Shown here: piece by piece, positions 52,290 through 63,122 of the stretch | How positions within the stretch are numbered: position 1 is the first letter of the stretch | How the letters are laid out: each line of letters starts with the position of its first letter | Source: Petrosia ficiformis | Lineage: Eukaryota; Porifera; Demospongiae; Haplosclerida; Petrosiidae | Assembly: GCA_947044365.1 (NCBI GenBank) | Contig: OX345644.1 | Location: forward strand, 141,001-205,000 | Length of the DNA: 64,000 nucleotides | Direction of reading: 5' to 3' | Notes under the pieces: generated by a model | Seen by the model: the letters and a program-made list of their open reading frames with translations, nothing else | What the model was told of the DNA's origin: nothing | Database searches by the model: none | Program-made: the position numbers and the translations under genes

Positions 52290-54859
52290 TATTATATTCC
52301 ACTTTTAGATTATCAGAACTGCTAAACTAAAAAAACTGAATGCTCGTTTTGGTTTTTCAATATCGGTATGATCATATACTAATTATTAATCCTCCTCTTC
52401 TGTTCTTCTGTGATTACCTACAAATATCTTCATTTGTCTTCAATCTCTATTCATGTAATATACTGTTTATCTTATGTACAGGGTAGCTCTCTAAATCCTT
52501 ATCGTAGTGTCTCTATTAATAAGATATCACCGAACGGAGCAGCTGATAACAGTGGACAGTTGAAAATTGGAGATCATATATTATCTATTAATAGAACAAG
52601 CACAGAGGGGCTGGACTATAAACAAGTATAAACAAAATCAATTATTATTATATATTATAATTGTTTATAGGTGCTCAAGATGTTGCGAAATTGTGGTGAT
52701 GAGTTAGAATTACAAGTTTGTTCTCCTGAAGATGAAGAAAGTAGTAAAATAACTGTGGTATTGAACAAAGAGGAGGGTAAACTGGGAAGACGTATTGAAC
52801 AAGAGACTGATGGTATGCATGTACATGTGTTACATATACATTATACATTATACATAATGTATGTACATGTACATGTTATTAAACCATGTATGTACATGTA
52901 CATGTGTGTTACATATACATTATACATTGTACATAATGTATATATGTGTGTTACATTACTATACATAATGTTATGTTATTAAACCATATGCCCCTATATT
53001 ATATTATATTATGTATACATAATGTATTAATAGGACGTATTGTTATTATGAAAGTAATGGAGGATTCACAAGCTGCTAAAACAGGATTAGTGAATGTTGG
53101 AGATGAAATTTTGCAGGTATATGTGTATATTACATGTATGTATGTACCTATGTAAGTATGTATGTACATATTATGTACATATGATATGTACATGTACATG
53201 TATGTACCTATGTAGGTATGTATGTACATATTATGTACCTATGTACATGTACATGTATGCACCTATGTAGGTATGTATGTACATATTATGTACCTATGTT
53301 CATGTACATGTATGCACCTATGTAGGTATGTATGTACATATTATGTACCTATGTACATGTACATGTATGTACCTATGTAAGTATGTATGTACATGTACAT
53401 GTATGTACCTATGTAGGTATGTATGTACATATTATGTACATATGTACATGAACATGTATGTACCTATGTAAGTATGTATGTACATATTATGTACCTATGT
53501 ACATGTACATGTATGTACCTATGTAGGTATGTATGTACATATTATGTATCTATGTACATGTACATGTATGTACCTATGTAAGTATGTATGTACATATTAT
53601 GTACCTATGTACATGTACATGTATGTACCTATATACATATGTACATGAATGTATGTAAGTATGTATTTAACTACATATTGTATGTATGTATGTATGTATG
53701 TATTCAGGTTAATGGAACTAGCTTTTATGGAAAGACTGCTCGACAGGCAAGAGATTTTTTAACAAATGCTGAATCTTCTTTGTATATGTTGCTTCAGTCC
53801 TCGGCAAAGGCTCAGAGAAATGTTAGTTACCTGCAATATATCTTGATGTCATATGATGTCATATGATGTCATATATCGTCACAGCTATATTCAGTTGTTG
53901 AGGAAGTAGAAACAAAAGGAACAAATACATACACACAAACCCTACCCAAAAGACAATTGACCACACCCTCAATTAAGAAACCAAGTCCTTCCGAAGATTA
54001 TCATGAATTTACTATTACTCTCAGAAAGTGTGCTAAACGTTTAGGTTTCAAAATAAGGAAAGATCATCCGGAAGAAAGAAGTATGTTTACAAACTGTCAT
54101 GCATTATTTGTGTTATCTTGTCAGCATAAACAACACAAATTGTTATGCTACTCAGCATTGAACCGTGTTGCAGATTCACATGAATGTTGACCTGAAATAT
54201 GCATTAATTAATTTTTATTATTGCAAGCTCAACCACAGGTTGAATATAGTACATCATTTAGGCAGAAATTATATATTATATCTATGATACTGATAATGTT
54301 ATATGTACATATATGTGTATGTGTATGTGTATATGTGTACTTATTATATACACTATTTAACGATTACAGGTTGCTAAATATTTACTTTTTAACTCCCCTG
54401 GTTCACTTATTAACCTACTAATATGTGCTTGTTTATGTATATTATATGTAAATATTTTAAAATATTGCCTATGTAATAAATAATGACAACAATGTATGCA
54501 ATTTGAGTGATATTAATGTTTCTTATTGTCCCACACTCCCAAATGGTTCTTATCTATATCTTTAGGAGGTAAAGGATTGTTCATAGCATCTATTGATTAT
54601 GACCCGGCCCTGTCAGATGGGAGATTACGTAGTGGAGATGAATTGAGAAAGGTACATAGTAATAGATCATGTGAGTTTCAAATGACTGTCATGTGACTAT
54701 AGATCAATGGAGAGACCTTAGTTGATGTTGAACAAAGGACGGGAGTTGCTATGTTAAAGGCTATTGATGAAGAAGTTACTATGATAGTACGTAGAAAAAG
54801 AGACCCGAAAACAGAGGTATATAACATACATATACATCATACATACATATATACATACA

Positions 54860-54891
<32 letters not shown>

Positions 54892-54952
54892 CATACATAT
54901 ACATACATACATACATACATACATACATTACATACATACATACATACATACA

Positions 54953-54983
<31 letters not shown>

Positions 54984-55650
54984 CATACATACATACATAC
55001 ACATACATACATACATACATAATATTCTTGTCTATCAGCATGAAGAAATTCCTAAAGAGTTTTTAGAAAAGGAAGAGGATCATCCCGCTCTTAATAAACT
55101 AATTGCTTTGAAGGGAAAAAATGGTGAAGACAGCAACAATGAGGAGGTAGAAAAAAATGCGAGGCAAGAAGAGGAGGCAGGAAGACATATTGGAATGAAA
55201 GTCGAGGAGAATGAGACTCAAAAGAACAATGAGATTGGGAAAGAAAGGGAGGATATAGACGAGAATGAGGATAGAGATGAGAATCAGGACAGGAACAGGA
55301 ATGAGGACAGAGAAGAGAATGAGGACAAGAATGAGGATCGGAATGAGAACCAGCTGCAAGACAAGAATAAACATAGGGATGAAAACAAGAGGGATGAGGA
55401 AATGGATCATCAGGATGAGAGAAAGACAAAGGAGAAGGAGGAAGAGGAAGAACAAGATGGAAGTGAGGTAGTTCCAATTCCTCCAGATCTAAAAGACAAC
55501 ACAAAGGAAATAAATTTAAATATCGACCGATTAAATGAAGAGGAAGATGAACCTGATGAAGCCCCTCCTCTTCCCACCAGTCCTCCTCCTAATAGTCGAC
55601 CTCAGTCTATGACAGAAGAAACGCCACAGTTACAGCCAAGCCTTCCATAA
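44300..55650 (+). CDS. FRMPD2: FRMPD2-like scaffold: KIND, FERM and four PDZ domains
   Basis: Thirty-four exons from 44300-44411 to 55039-55650, including 45380-45927, 46196-46786, 47285-47661, 47803-47980, 48824-48967, 50922-51026, 51610-51932, 53708-53821 and 54566-54651; 5496 nt, 1831 residues. Order: KIND at about 1-190 (SLSDIVEGLGRPLEEGEIW, VYSLGKVLCLTLE, DPLKRPLLHEI); a long low-complexity linker, Pro-rich at about 540-585; FERM at about 781-1105 (YQVTIYCSPLL, VSWTLGALALY, FSNSGLIVCEM); PDZ1 about 1115-1205, PDZ2 1317-1400, PDZ3 1405-1490, PDZ4 1515-1620 (each with GDxIxxxN-type segments); and an acidic Glu/Asp/Asn/Arg tail. There is no tyrosine phosphatase domain, so FRMPD2 fits better than PTPN13. 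FRMPD2 organises polarity and tight-junction complexes. One intron (49961-50058) needs a GC donor. Confidence 0.85.
45928..46195. repeat. (ACAT)n satellite in FRMPD2-like intron 8
   Basis: An ACAT array with ATAC and CACA interruptions filling the intron between 45927 and 46196. Confidence 0.9.
48478..48823. repeat. (ACAT)n satellite with 54-bp higher-order unit
   Basis: It fills the intron between exons 15 and 16. From 48480 a unit of about 54 bp (TATACATAGTTACATACATA with ACATACGTACATAC) repeats before pure ACAT blocks. Confidence 0.85.
48985..49137. repeat. (ACAT)n satellite
   Basis: An ACAT array that ends directly at the acceptor AG of exon 17 of the FRMPD2-like gene. Confidence 0.95.
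49550..49892 (+). repeat. CT-rich tandem tract in FRMPD2-like intron
   Basis: A pyrimidine-rich stretch made of variants of CACCTCCTCTCTCTGATCTC, leading directly into the acceptor at 49892. It is a greatly enlarged polypyrimidine tract. Confidence 0.85.
50470..50921 (+). repeat. CT-rich tandem tract before PDZ1 exon
   Basis: About 430 nt, almost purely C and T, built from CTCCCCTCCCTCACCTG-like units. It ends in TCTTCCTCAG, the acceptor of exon 23. This is a possible H-DNA or R-loop former. Confidence 0.85.
51945..52290. repeat. Compound (ACAT)n minisatellite
   Basis: Four occurrences of a block with CGTACATGTACATGTACATA then TATATACATG, separated by (ACAT)n. It lies in the intron between exons 25 and 26 of the FRMPD2-like gene. 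Confidence 0.9.
52813..53700. repeat. TACATGTA-type minisatellites flanking the PDZ3 exon
   Basis: 52813-53000 has two units around CATGTACATGTGTGTTACAT. 53120-53690 has about nine units of roughly 60 bp containing ATGTACCTATGTAGGTATGT, and both are intronic. The coding exon 53034-53116 lies between them. Confidence 0.85.
54835..55030. repeat. (ACAT)n satellite in last FRMPD2-like intron
   Basis: An ACAT array with CATTACATAC interruptions, between exons 33 and 34. Confidence 0.95.
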
Positions 55651-56016
55651 GTGCTCTTTTCATATGACTGTCACATGACTATATCACCTACGTATAAAAA
55701 TATTATAATTGTTAAAATGGTACACATTTTGCACAACACAATAACAAATGATTATTTATTACCAATATGAATATAATATAATATATACACACATGAGGAT
55801 TTACAAAACAAAGATATTGTATCTATCCCTCAGTTTCGAAAATGACAATTATCTGTTTTTTTATATGAAAGAAAACATCAATTACACATTACCTTTCATA
55901 ATGCCTGCACTCAGTGACGACTATTTCAAATTCATGACTTCATAAATTATACATTATAAGATGCTGCATTCCTGCTGATCAATATACTTTACAATTGATA
56001 TCAGGTGGGTTGAGGT

Positions 56017-56050
<34 letters not shown>

Positions 56051-56195
56051 CAAGGAAGGGAACATTGCATGTGGCCCTATGACAACATTCAGTAATGTAT
56101 GGAATTGTCATTGAGTTAATATATGATGATTATAGTACTGCAAAAGCAGATTAAATAAAAATGAAGTCATTTATATTGTACTAATTGTCCTTTCG
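55651..56195. other. Convergent intergenic region, FRMPD2-like / APEX2
   Basis: No coding exon is seen. It holds (AT)n at 56027-56048. A plus-strand AATAAA lies at 56154-56159 and a minus-strand AATAAA (plus-strand TTTATT) at about 55754, so each gene's likely poly(A) signal lies near the other gene's stop. Confidence 0.5.
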
Positions 56196-57028
56196 TTACA
56201 CTTTCTTTTCATTTGACCATTTAAAGAAGTTACATCGTGATTCTGGATCACTTTTAGCACCATCGGGTCGAGCACAAACATAAAACCTTTTGTTTTTATT
56301 CGGTCCCGGTTTCTTTACTATCCTCATGACAGCTGGTTCTTTATGTCCAGTACAAATGGGGGCCTTTGGAGGAGCTTTAAACACTCCTTTCCATTCTGTA
56401 GACAGCTTACCACCAGAGGAAGAACCACTTATAAAACTGACTTTATCAAGTGTCTTTTCCTCCTCTGGTTGCTTATCTTGTATTTTATTATCACTCCAAA
56501 GAGATAGGAGCTTTCTCTGTCTATCAACTGGTTTCTTTCTTGAAACATCACTTGTTGTTCTTTTAATCGAAGGTACATGTGATTTTGTAAAAAATGAAGA
56601 CAGTTTACTCTGCTTACCAGCAAACTCAGAGAAATGAGATGAACATAGCGAAGGAAGGGAAGATGATGAAGTAAGTGATAATGTAAATTCAGAAACTACT
56701 GGACAGTGATCTGATCCATAGTGATGTTGTAAAATGGAACTATTTGTAAGAGTTGAACACACAGATCGTGAAATAAATATATAATCGATTCTTTGTCCAT
56801 AGTTAAGTTTACGAGAGTCTGTTTTGGTACACCAACAAGTGTATGCTCCAGTTTGTTGAGGATGAAGATAACGAAATGAATCTACTAATATACAGTTTGA
56901 AGGAGAGGTAGGTGAGAAATGACTAGTCACAAATTCAGTTAAAATATTTCTGGTTTCAGACTCACGAGGAAAGGTCTGTACATGTGAATATATATATGTA
57001 CATGTATGTATGTATGTATGTATGTATG

Positions 57029-57062
<34 letters not shown>

Positions 57063-57085
57063 TGCATGTATGTATGTATGTATGC

Positions 57086-57118
<33 letters not shown>

Positions 57119-57224
57119 TGTATGTATGTATGTATGTATGTATGTATGTATGTATGTATGTATGTATGTATGCATATATGTATGTATGTACATATGTATG
57201 TATGTATGTATGTAATGTATGTAC

Positions 57225-57255
<31 letters not shown>

Positions 57256-57327
57256 TGTATGTATGTATGTATGTATGTATGTATGTATGTATGTATGTAT
57301 GCATATATGTATGTATGTATGTATGTG

Positions 57328-57388
<61 letters not shown>

Positions 57389-57397
57389 TGTATGTAC

Positions 57398-57429
<32 letters not shown>

Positions 57430-58316
57430 GTACATATGTATGTGTAATATCTCACAGGCATTTCTTCCAAATACGCTGAGTCTAATCTATCTAGGGCACA
57501 ATTGAAGTCTCCACATAAGATCACCTCCCTATAGTACAATATATACATTATCACTACAGAATACAGTGTCAAGTTAGTACATACTTTCCATTATTAATAA
57601 GTGATACACATCTCTCTCTAACTGCTGTTAAAAAGTTTAGTTTATAAGGAAGCCTTTCTGGATTATCAGGATCAACTCGAGGACAATACACATTAATAAC
57701 CACAACTCTCACTCCATCCACTCCCTCATGTTCTGTGATGACCGCTCGACCTTCATTATCAAGAGATGTTGTTTCATCTTCCGTTAGATTAGAAAGATTA
57801 GCTATAGAACCAACACTGTCTTTAGCTCCACCGTGAGTACATCCCGTAATACCTTCTTCAGCAGATACAGGTGTGACACTATCACGACAGAATGTAACTA
57901 CACCTACAAAGACATAAATACAATCGTAATTCCTCATTCATTAATATTACAAGAACTTCAATCATTAATTAATTAATAAACGTGTTATCCATACATCTGT
58001 GCATATATTATTCTACACACAATGTCCGTTTGATAGTTTCGTATACCTGAATATCCTTGACGTATTCTACAAAATGAAAAATAAGCACTGTACCCATCAC
58101 ACACAGCAATATCCTCACTCAATAAACTCCCTGGAGGAAGTGATGCAATATTAATTTACATCGTATAATTAAATTAATTAATTTACTAATTGTTTTGGTT
58201 TCTTGAAGGCATATAATGTCAGCATTAAAGGAATCGAGAAATCCCTTTAATGTAGTTTGTTGATTCTTGATTACAGCTCTGAACCCATTCACATTCCAAG
58301 TCACGACTTTCATCAT
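56196..58316 (-). CDS. APEX2: APEX2, AP endonuclease 2 with PIP box and GRF zinc finger
   Basis: Five exons: 58316-58187, 58130-58047, 57903-57585, 57528-57456 and 56975-56196; 461 residues (human 518). It is an exonuclease III-family nuclease for base-excision and single-strand break repair in the nucleus. Catalytic motifs are TWNVNGFR (Asn), LQETKT (Glu), GDFNCALD (Asp/Asn), QRIDYIF (Asp) and GSDHCPV (Asp-His). A PCNA-binding PIP box QSKLSSFF lies near residue 330. A C-terminal GRF-type zinc finger has [12 protein letters not shown] and CNFFKW. This trio separates APEX2 from APEX1. Two adjacent Met codons (58316, 58313) could start translation. Intron 4 is a 480-bp (ATGT)n array. Divergent from the LAP2-like gene (109 bp). 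Confidence 0.95.
56990..57448. repeat. (ATGT)n satellite in APEX2 intron 4
   Basis: About 440 bp of ATGT with CATATATGT and AATGTATGTACATATG interruptions that recur about every 165 bp. Confidence 0.95.
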
Positions 58317-58425
58317 GATCTATTGCTACTTCACAAACCACACCCACAAAGAAGGTGTGTCACTAACAATTTGAATTTGAGCGGGTTTTGTTTATGTATT
58401 TAGGGCTGGGTAATAGGAGGAGAAG
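58317..58425. promoter_or_regulatory. Bidirectional promoter, APEX2 / LAP2-like gene
   Basis: It contains CCACACCCAC (KLF box), then TTTGAATTTGAGCGGG at 58368-58383. The latter combines a CHR-like TTTGAA with an E2F-like GCGGG, which would suit a DNA-repair and nuclear-envelope gene pair. Motif reading only. Confidence 0.4.
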
Positions 58426-61170
58426 ATGATTACCAATCCAGAAAATCTTTCTAAAGACAGGCTAAAAAAAGAATTGAGTAAAAAGAAGATTACCTTTTCT
58501 CCTACTAGGAACAAAGATTACTATGTTTCTTTATATCGTGAGAAGATAATGAGTGGAACCAAAACTCGACAGAGATCGGAGTTTTCTTCAGATGATGAAG
58601 TATTGGTCCGAAGAGGACAAAGGGTGAGGACATTGTGTGTATTAATATAACTATTCCGATATTGTGCGTATGTTGGTACTATTAATTATATAAATGTGTG
58701 GAAGTCTGTTCACATTCACAATGACATTAAAATTAGGATGCATTTATATGTAATATAGTGTATAGTTTAATGTCAATAGGTTAATACATGATTATACTGT
58801 AACTCAATAATGAAGTAATGGATTGAAATTTCACATACACAAAAAATAATGGGAAGGATAATTATATGAGAATGGTGCAGGTAAAATGATTGTTTTGGAT
58901 TCCAAACTAAAGTTATGAACATTTTTCTGAGGTCATGATGAACCCATATCTTTAAGTTCTATTGTAATTACACAGACCCCACCTCGTGAGAAACGTTTTA
59001 CTAAAGTCGCCAGTGCTGATCATTATCTCAAACAAGTTACTAATATCAGTGATACAGAGCTGGCCTCTGAACTAAAGAAATATAATGTTGATGTTGGACC
59101 TATTACTGATTCTACACGAAGTGTCTATCAAAGAAAGCTAGCCAAATTAATGGCTGAAAAAGCTAAAGGTATTACTATGTAATATACACATGTATATGTA
59201 ATTATGTATGTATGTATGTATGTATGTACATATATATGTATGTATTTACATATGTACATGTATGTATGTATGTATGTATGTATTTATGATGTATGTATGT
59301 ATGTATGTATGTATGTATGTATTTATGTATGTATGTATGTATGTATTTATGATGTATGTATGTATGTATGTATGTATGTATGTACATATGTATGTATGTA
59401 TGTATGTATATATGTATGTGTGTATGTATGTATGTATGTATGTATGTATGTATGTATGTATGTATGTATATATTTATGATGTATGTATGTATGTATGTAT
59501 GTATGTATTTATGTATGTATGTATGTATGTATGTATGTATATATGTATGTGTGTATGTATGTATGTATGTATGTATGTATGTATGTATGTATTTACATAT
59601 GTATGTATGTATGTATGTATTTATGTATGTATGTATGTATGTATGTATGTATGTATGTATGTATGTATGTGTGTATGTATGTATGTATGTATGTATGTAT
59701 GTATGTATGTATATATTTATGATGTATGTATGTATGTATGTATGTATGTATTTACATATGTACGTACGTACGTACGTACGTATGTATGTATGTATGTATG
59801 GTAATTGATTAATTATTATGTATCATTAGTTAATTGTTTATATATATCTTAATGTAGTATAGTAATATGTGCTGAAAAGATTTTCTAATGAATTAGGTAG
59901 TATATCACATAGTTCAAGTGGTATAACTATTGGTAGTGAAAGTGACGAGGAATTTTCGAGCGAAGAAGAAAATGAGGAGTCAGACTTTGTAGAACATATC
60001 AAAGTACCTACACAGAAGCCAAAGGTGCGTTGCTAATTCTGTTATGTTTAAATTAAATTCTTTTCTATAATTCAATTTTTTCTATATAGCCATCTACCCC
60101 AAGCTTTGCAGTAGCTCCTCGGTTGCCATCTTCATCATATTATCTTCGTCCAAGACCACGCCCACTTGAAAAACAGCAACCTAGACCCTCGCCGAAACCA
60201 CACAAACCAGTAAATCATATCTCTAGGGGTGGGACGATTAATCAATTGATATTGAAAATTCTTCTGATTACCGATTATAATTCTGTGATATCGATTATGC
60301 TAATTATTCCAGAAGACATACTTTTCAAGCATGTGATGGCAAATAATGTACAATATGGAAGTGACAGGAAGCCTTTTAGATCATCAAATCGGAGGAGTTT
60401 CCTGTATTAATTGACTTAATTAGCCTAATTACTTCCACTGATTTTAATCGATTATCAATCGACTTGGAGTTAGTGATAATCGATTTCAGAATCTCAGCCA
60501 ATTCCCAGCCCTACATATCTCTATAATGAAATATTGGCTCATTTCCCAACCACAAATATTTACCATAGCAACCAAATAACTTAATTATATCTATAGCATA
60601 ATTCTTGAAATGTCTATATACGAAAGCTGAAGGATGTGTTTTTCACTAGTCAGAATTTAATTACCAGATGTTTCAATTACTTTATATATAGTAATCTTCA
60701 TCACTAGTATGGAATGGTACACACACTAAATAGCTACTTATATACATGTGTAAGTAATGCTCTTTGTGCATGTAAAAAGACCAGTTGCATGTGTGGCAAA
60801 AGTATGATAATTAGTCTCTCGGAAGCAGTCCACATTGTAGTTACCATGGTGATTGAACCATCCACACAAATGCATTTAATAATAGTATAATACCTATATT
60901 TTAATAACAGGAGGTTTGTTTCTTGGATAACCTCAGGTGGCGATTCAAGATGGTTCTAAAGTTAGAACACAAGAGTATTCTCACCCTCATCGTTCCAGCT
61001 GGTGCAGTATGTGGTTAGTAGTTCAGTTGCTCATCTTGCTGGTGACATTTCTTATAGCAGTGATTGTGTTTGAATATGCGCTTCATGAACACAGTCAAGT
61101 TGTGGATTGGATTATCACAAGGTATTCATCTCTATCTAATATGATAGCTCGTTGGTCATCTGATAATTAA
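58426..61170 (+). CDS. LAP2/TMPO-like inner nuclear membrane protein (LEM-like + LEM + TM)
   Basis: Five exons: 58426-58623, 58976-59168, 59897-60024, 60090-60209 and 60937-61170; 290 residues. Residues about 5-45 (LSKDRLKKELSKKKITF, KDYYVSLYREKI) resemble the LEM-like DNA-binding domain of LAP2. FSSDDE follows, as in LAP2. A LEM domain spans about 80-125 (ISDTELASELKKYNVDVGPI, SVYQRKLAKLM) and would bind BAF. A Ser/acidic and Pro-rich linker precedes a C-terminal TM helix (about 235-258, WLVVQLLILLVTFLIAVIV) with a short lumenal end, consistent with an inner nuclear membrane anchor. An alternative is a divergent emerin or LEMD protein; the doubled LEM fold favours TMPO. Intron 2 holds a dispersed repeat copy in its neighbour intron 1, and intron 4 holds a hAT-like MITE. 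Confidence 0.8.
58697..58948 (+). repeat. Dispersed 240-bp repeat, copy 3
   Basis: It begins AAGTCTGTTCACATTCACAA and keeps the same ordered blocks as the copies at 15345 and 36522. It ends near TATGAACATTTTTC. It lies in intron 1 of the LAP2-like gene. Confidence 0.85.
59190..59800. repeat. (ATGT)n/(ATTT) satellite with nested higher-order repeats
   Basis: About 600 bp of ATGT with recurring TATTTATGATGTATG blocks and one CGTACGTACG run. It occupies intron 2 of the LAP2-like gene. Confidence 0.95.
60225..60514 (+). mobile_element. hAT-like MITE, 290 bp with 8-bp target duplication
   Basis: The left end AGGGGTGGGACGATTAATC and the right end (reverse complement GTAGGGCTGGGAATTGG) are imperfect inverted termini of the GGGTGGGAC type. 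Both sides carry the 8-bp duplication ATATCTCT (60217-60224 and 60515-60522), the size made by hAT transposases. The interior has repeated ATCGATTAT-type palindromes and no gene. It is inserted 8 bp after the donor of exon 4. Confidence 0.8.
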
Positions 61171-61350
61171 CTAAAATATGCTCTCTATCCAAACGATTAA
61201 ATATTAAAATTATTTTTCATTAGTAAACAAAAACAACAAACGATAATAAACCACTTTGTTTTACAAATTAAAAACAATGTTTTAATTATTATTATTTTAT
61301 CAACTGTTAAAAAGGAAGTATTGATTAAGATGTGTAATTATATTTGTAAT

Positions 61351-63041
61351 CTACATATTAACAGTGTTATGAAATTGAATTTTTGCTTTAAGTCTCACAG
61401 CTAATTCATCCAGTTTGTGAAGTTGATCCAGAAATTTCACTCTTAAAGTTCCAGGGTGAGGGAGTTCAGACCCATAGCTTGCATCTAAGGAAGCTTCCTC
61501 AGCTGCGACATGAAAGAAAGCAAGCCCATGAGAGCAATGGGTGAGCGTTACTTCATCACCCTTATCCTCAACACAAGCAATTAACGATGCTATAATCCCT
61601 GCTGCACAGGTCACAGTGGAATGGAGATTTTCCATACCAAACTGAGCATTGTTGATCTCAATAAAAAATTCTCCACACGTCAAAGCATTTATTTCAAAAA
61701 GATGTATGAAACAGCTCTGATGTGCTGCTAACTTGCGTCCACTAGATAGTGCTAGAGCCGGTGATATATGCTTCATATGTTGATGACGAAATTGACCTAA
61801 ATTTAAAAAAAAAAATGAACTTCAATTTAAAAACAAATAGTGTTTTGTTTGAACATATCAGCTATATATATTTGGGGAGAACATTGTCGAGTAGAGTATA
61901 AAATTACATAATAATTACATATAATTATAGTATATATACTTTATTGATTAGCACATAGTATATACCCACACATACCTTTCATCACCATTTGAGGTATTGG
62001 AGTGTTAGCTCTGTGTAAGTGTTTATTCTTGTCCTATAGTTATATAGAGATACATACATTACATAGTTCAAGATTAATACCCAATATATACATATTGAAT
62101 AAAGGAAAAGAAACTAACCACTCTTTTTTCAAAGTGAGAATGTACGGGTTTCTTTCTTTGAAGTTTTGGTGATCTGGGAGACATAGGTCTAGGACTAAGA
62201 GGACGAAGACAATAATCTCCATCAGCATCTTCAATTCCTTCTCCTTCACCATCATCTAACACACCTTCAACTATTAATAATTATATAATTATATTTAATA
62301 ATATTTAATTATACATGTTGCACCAGTTCAATCATAGTGTTTGCAAAATATGTGAACATTTGGCATCTTAATTATACATGAATTTATCCTCACACAAACC
62401 TCTTTCGAGTATATCTTCTCCTAGAGCATGTATATCGCCAAGGCGACCACTGACTAATGTTGGTTCACATTTTTCAATTATTTTTCTTGCTAAAGCTTTT
62501 CGCTGATCATTCGTACCAGCATCCTGACAGACAAGAACAAATGGCACTAATCCGCCGATATAGTGCTCCAATAGTGCTTCAATGATTTCCTTACGAGCTG
62601 ATGTGTTTACCAAAATTGCTTTACAATCACTAATGTATTTTTCTACATCCTCTGGATCTGTAAAAGTAATATATATATATATATATAGATTTGATATCTT
62701 TTATGATAGTCCATCATCTTACCTTCTGGTATTAATGGATTTGCTCCCATTGCTATCAGACCTGATACTACAAAATCCTGGGCAAGGGAAGGCAAAATGC
62801 AGACCACTACAGGACCCAGTGGCTTCACAGCTTCAACTTCTGACCATGAATCTTCAATACTTCCTCCATCTATAATTCTGTTAGCATCCTTGATATCAAC
62901 AAGATTCTCCAAAGAGCGAGTACGAGATGGTTTGGTAGGAGATTCCAAACTGGTTTTCCGATCTTGTGTTGTGTGTCTTCGTTTACCAAACAGGAGAGCG
63001 CCTATAGACGCTGAAAGATTATCAATCTTCTCACTACTCAT
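61351..63041 (-). CDS. ThiM-like (hydroxyethylthiazole kinase-fold) protein with altered active site
   Basis: Five exons: 63041-62723, 62657-62400, 62270-62119, 62033-61976 and 61796-61351; 410 residues. After a Ser/Arg-rich N-terminus of about 70 residues, VKPLGPVVVCILPSLAQDFV, SGLIAMGANPLIPEG, PEDVEKYISDCKAILVN and CEPTLVSGRLGDIHAL follow the ThiM order of substrate-binding and ribokinase-fold segments. About 70 residues of acidic, Pro-rich linker interrupt it. The C-terminal part resumes with HSTVTCAAGIIASLIACVE, CSHGLAFFHVAAEEA and PGTLRVKFLDQLHKL, aligning with the ThiM phosphate-binding helix and C-terminus. ThiM phosphorylates hydroxyethylthiazole for thiamine salvage. Here the usual GTGC loop reads VTCA, so catalysis may be lost. 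Introns and a shared promoter with RFT1 argue against contamination. Confidence 0.72.
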
Positions 63042-63122
63042 TCTGCAGATCTTCTTTGTATTTCTGCTTGCGAGCCCTTTATTTGTTTAATTTCTGTGTA
63101 AAGGAAGTAGCTATGACGTAAT
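63042..63122. promoter_or_regulatory. Bidirectional promoter, ThiM-like / RFT1
   Basis: This 81-bp interval holds two CRE/ATF-like sites in tandem, TGACGTAA and TGACGTAT, at 63114-63131. The second overlaps the RFT1 start codon. Confidence 0.5.

Noticed and set aside
54222..54421. Possible extra FRMPD2-like exon in the intron 54081-54565
   Set aside because: It has an in-frame run but no phase-compatible splice pair. Joining 54080 to 54566 restores a continuous PDZ domain.
44300..55650. PTPN13 identity
   Set aside because: The reading frame stops at 55650 after an acidic tail with no tyrosine phosphatase motif, and APEX2 follows on the other strand.
60225..60410. C-terminal extension of the LAP2-like protein after exon 4
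   Set aside because: This open stretch lies in the hAT-like MITE; the canonical donor at 60210 and the TM exon at 60937 fit better.
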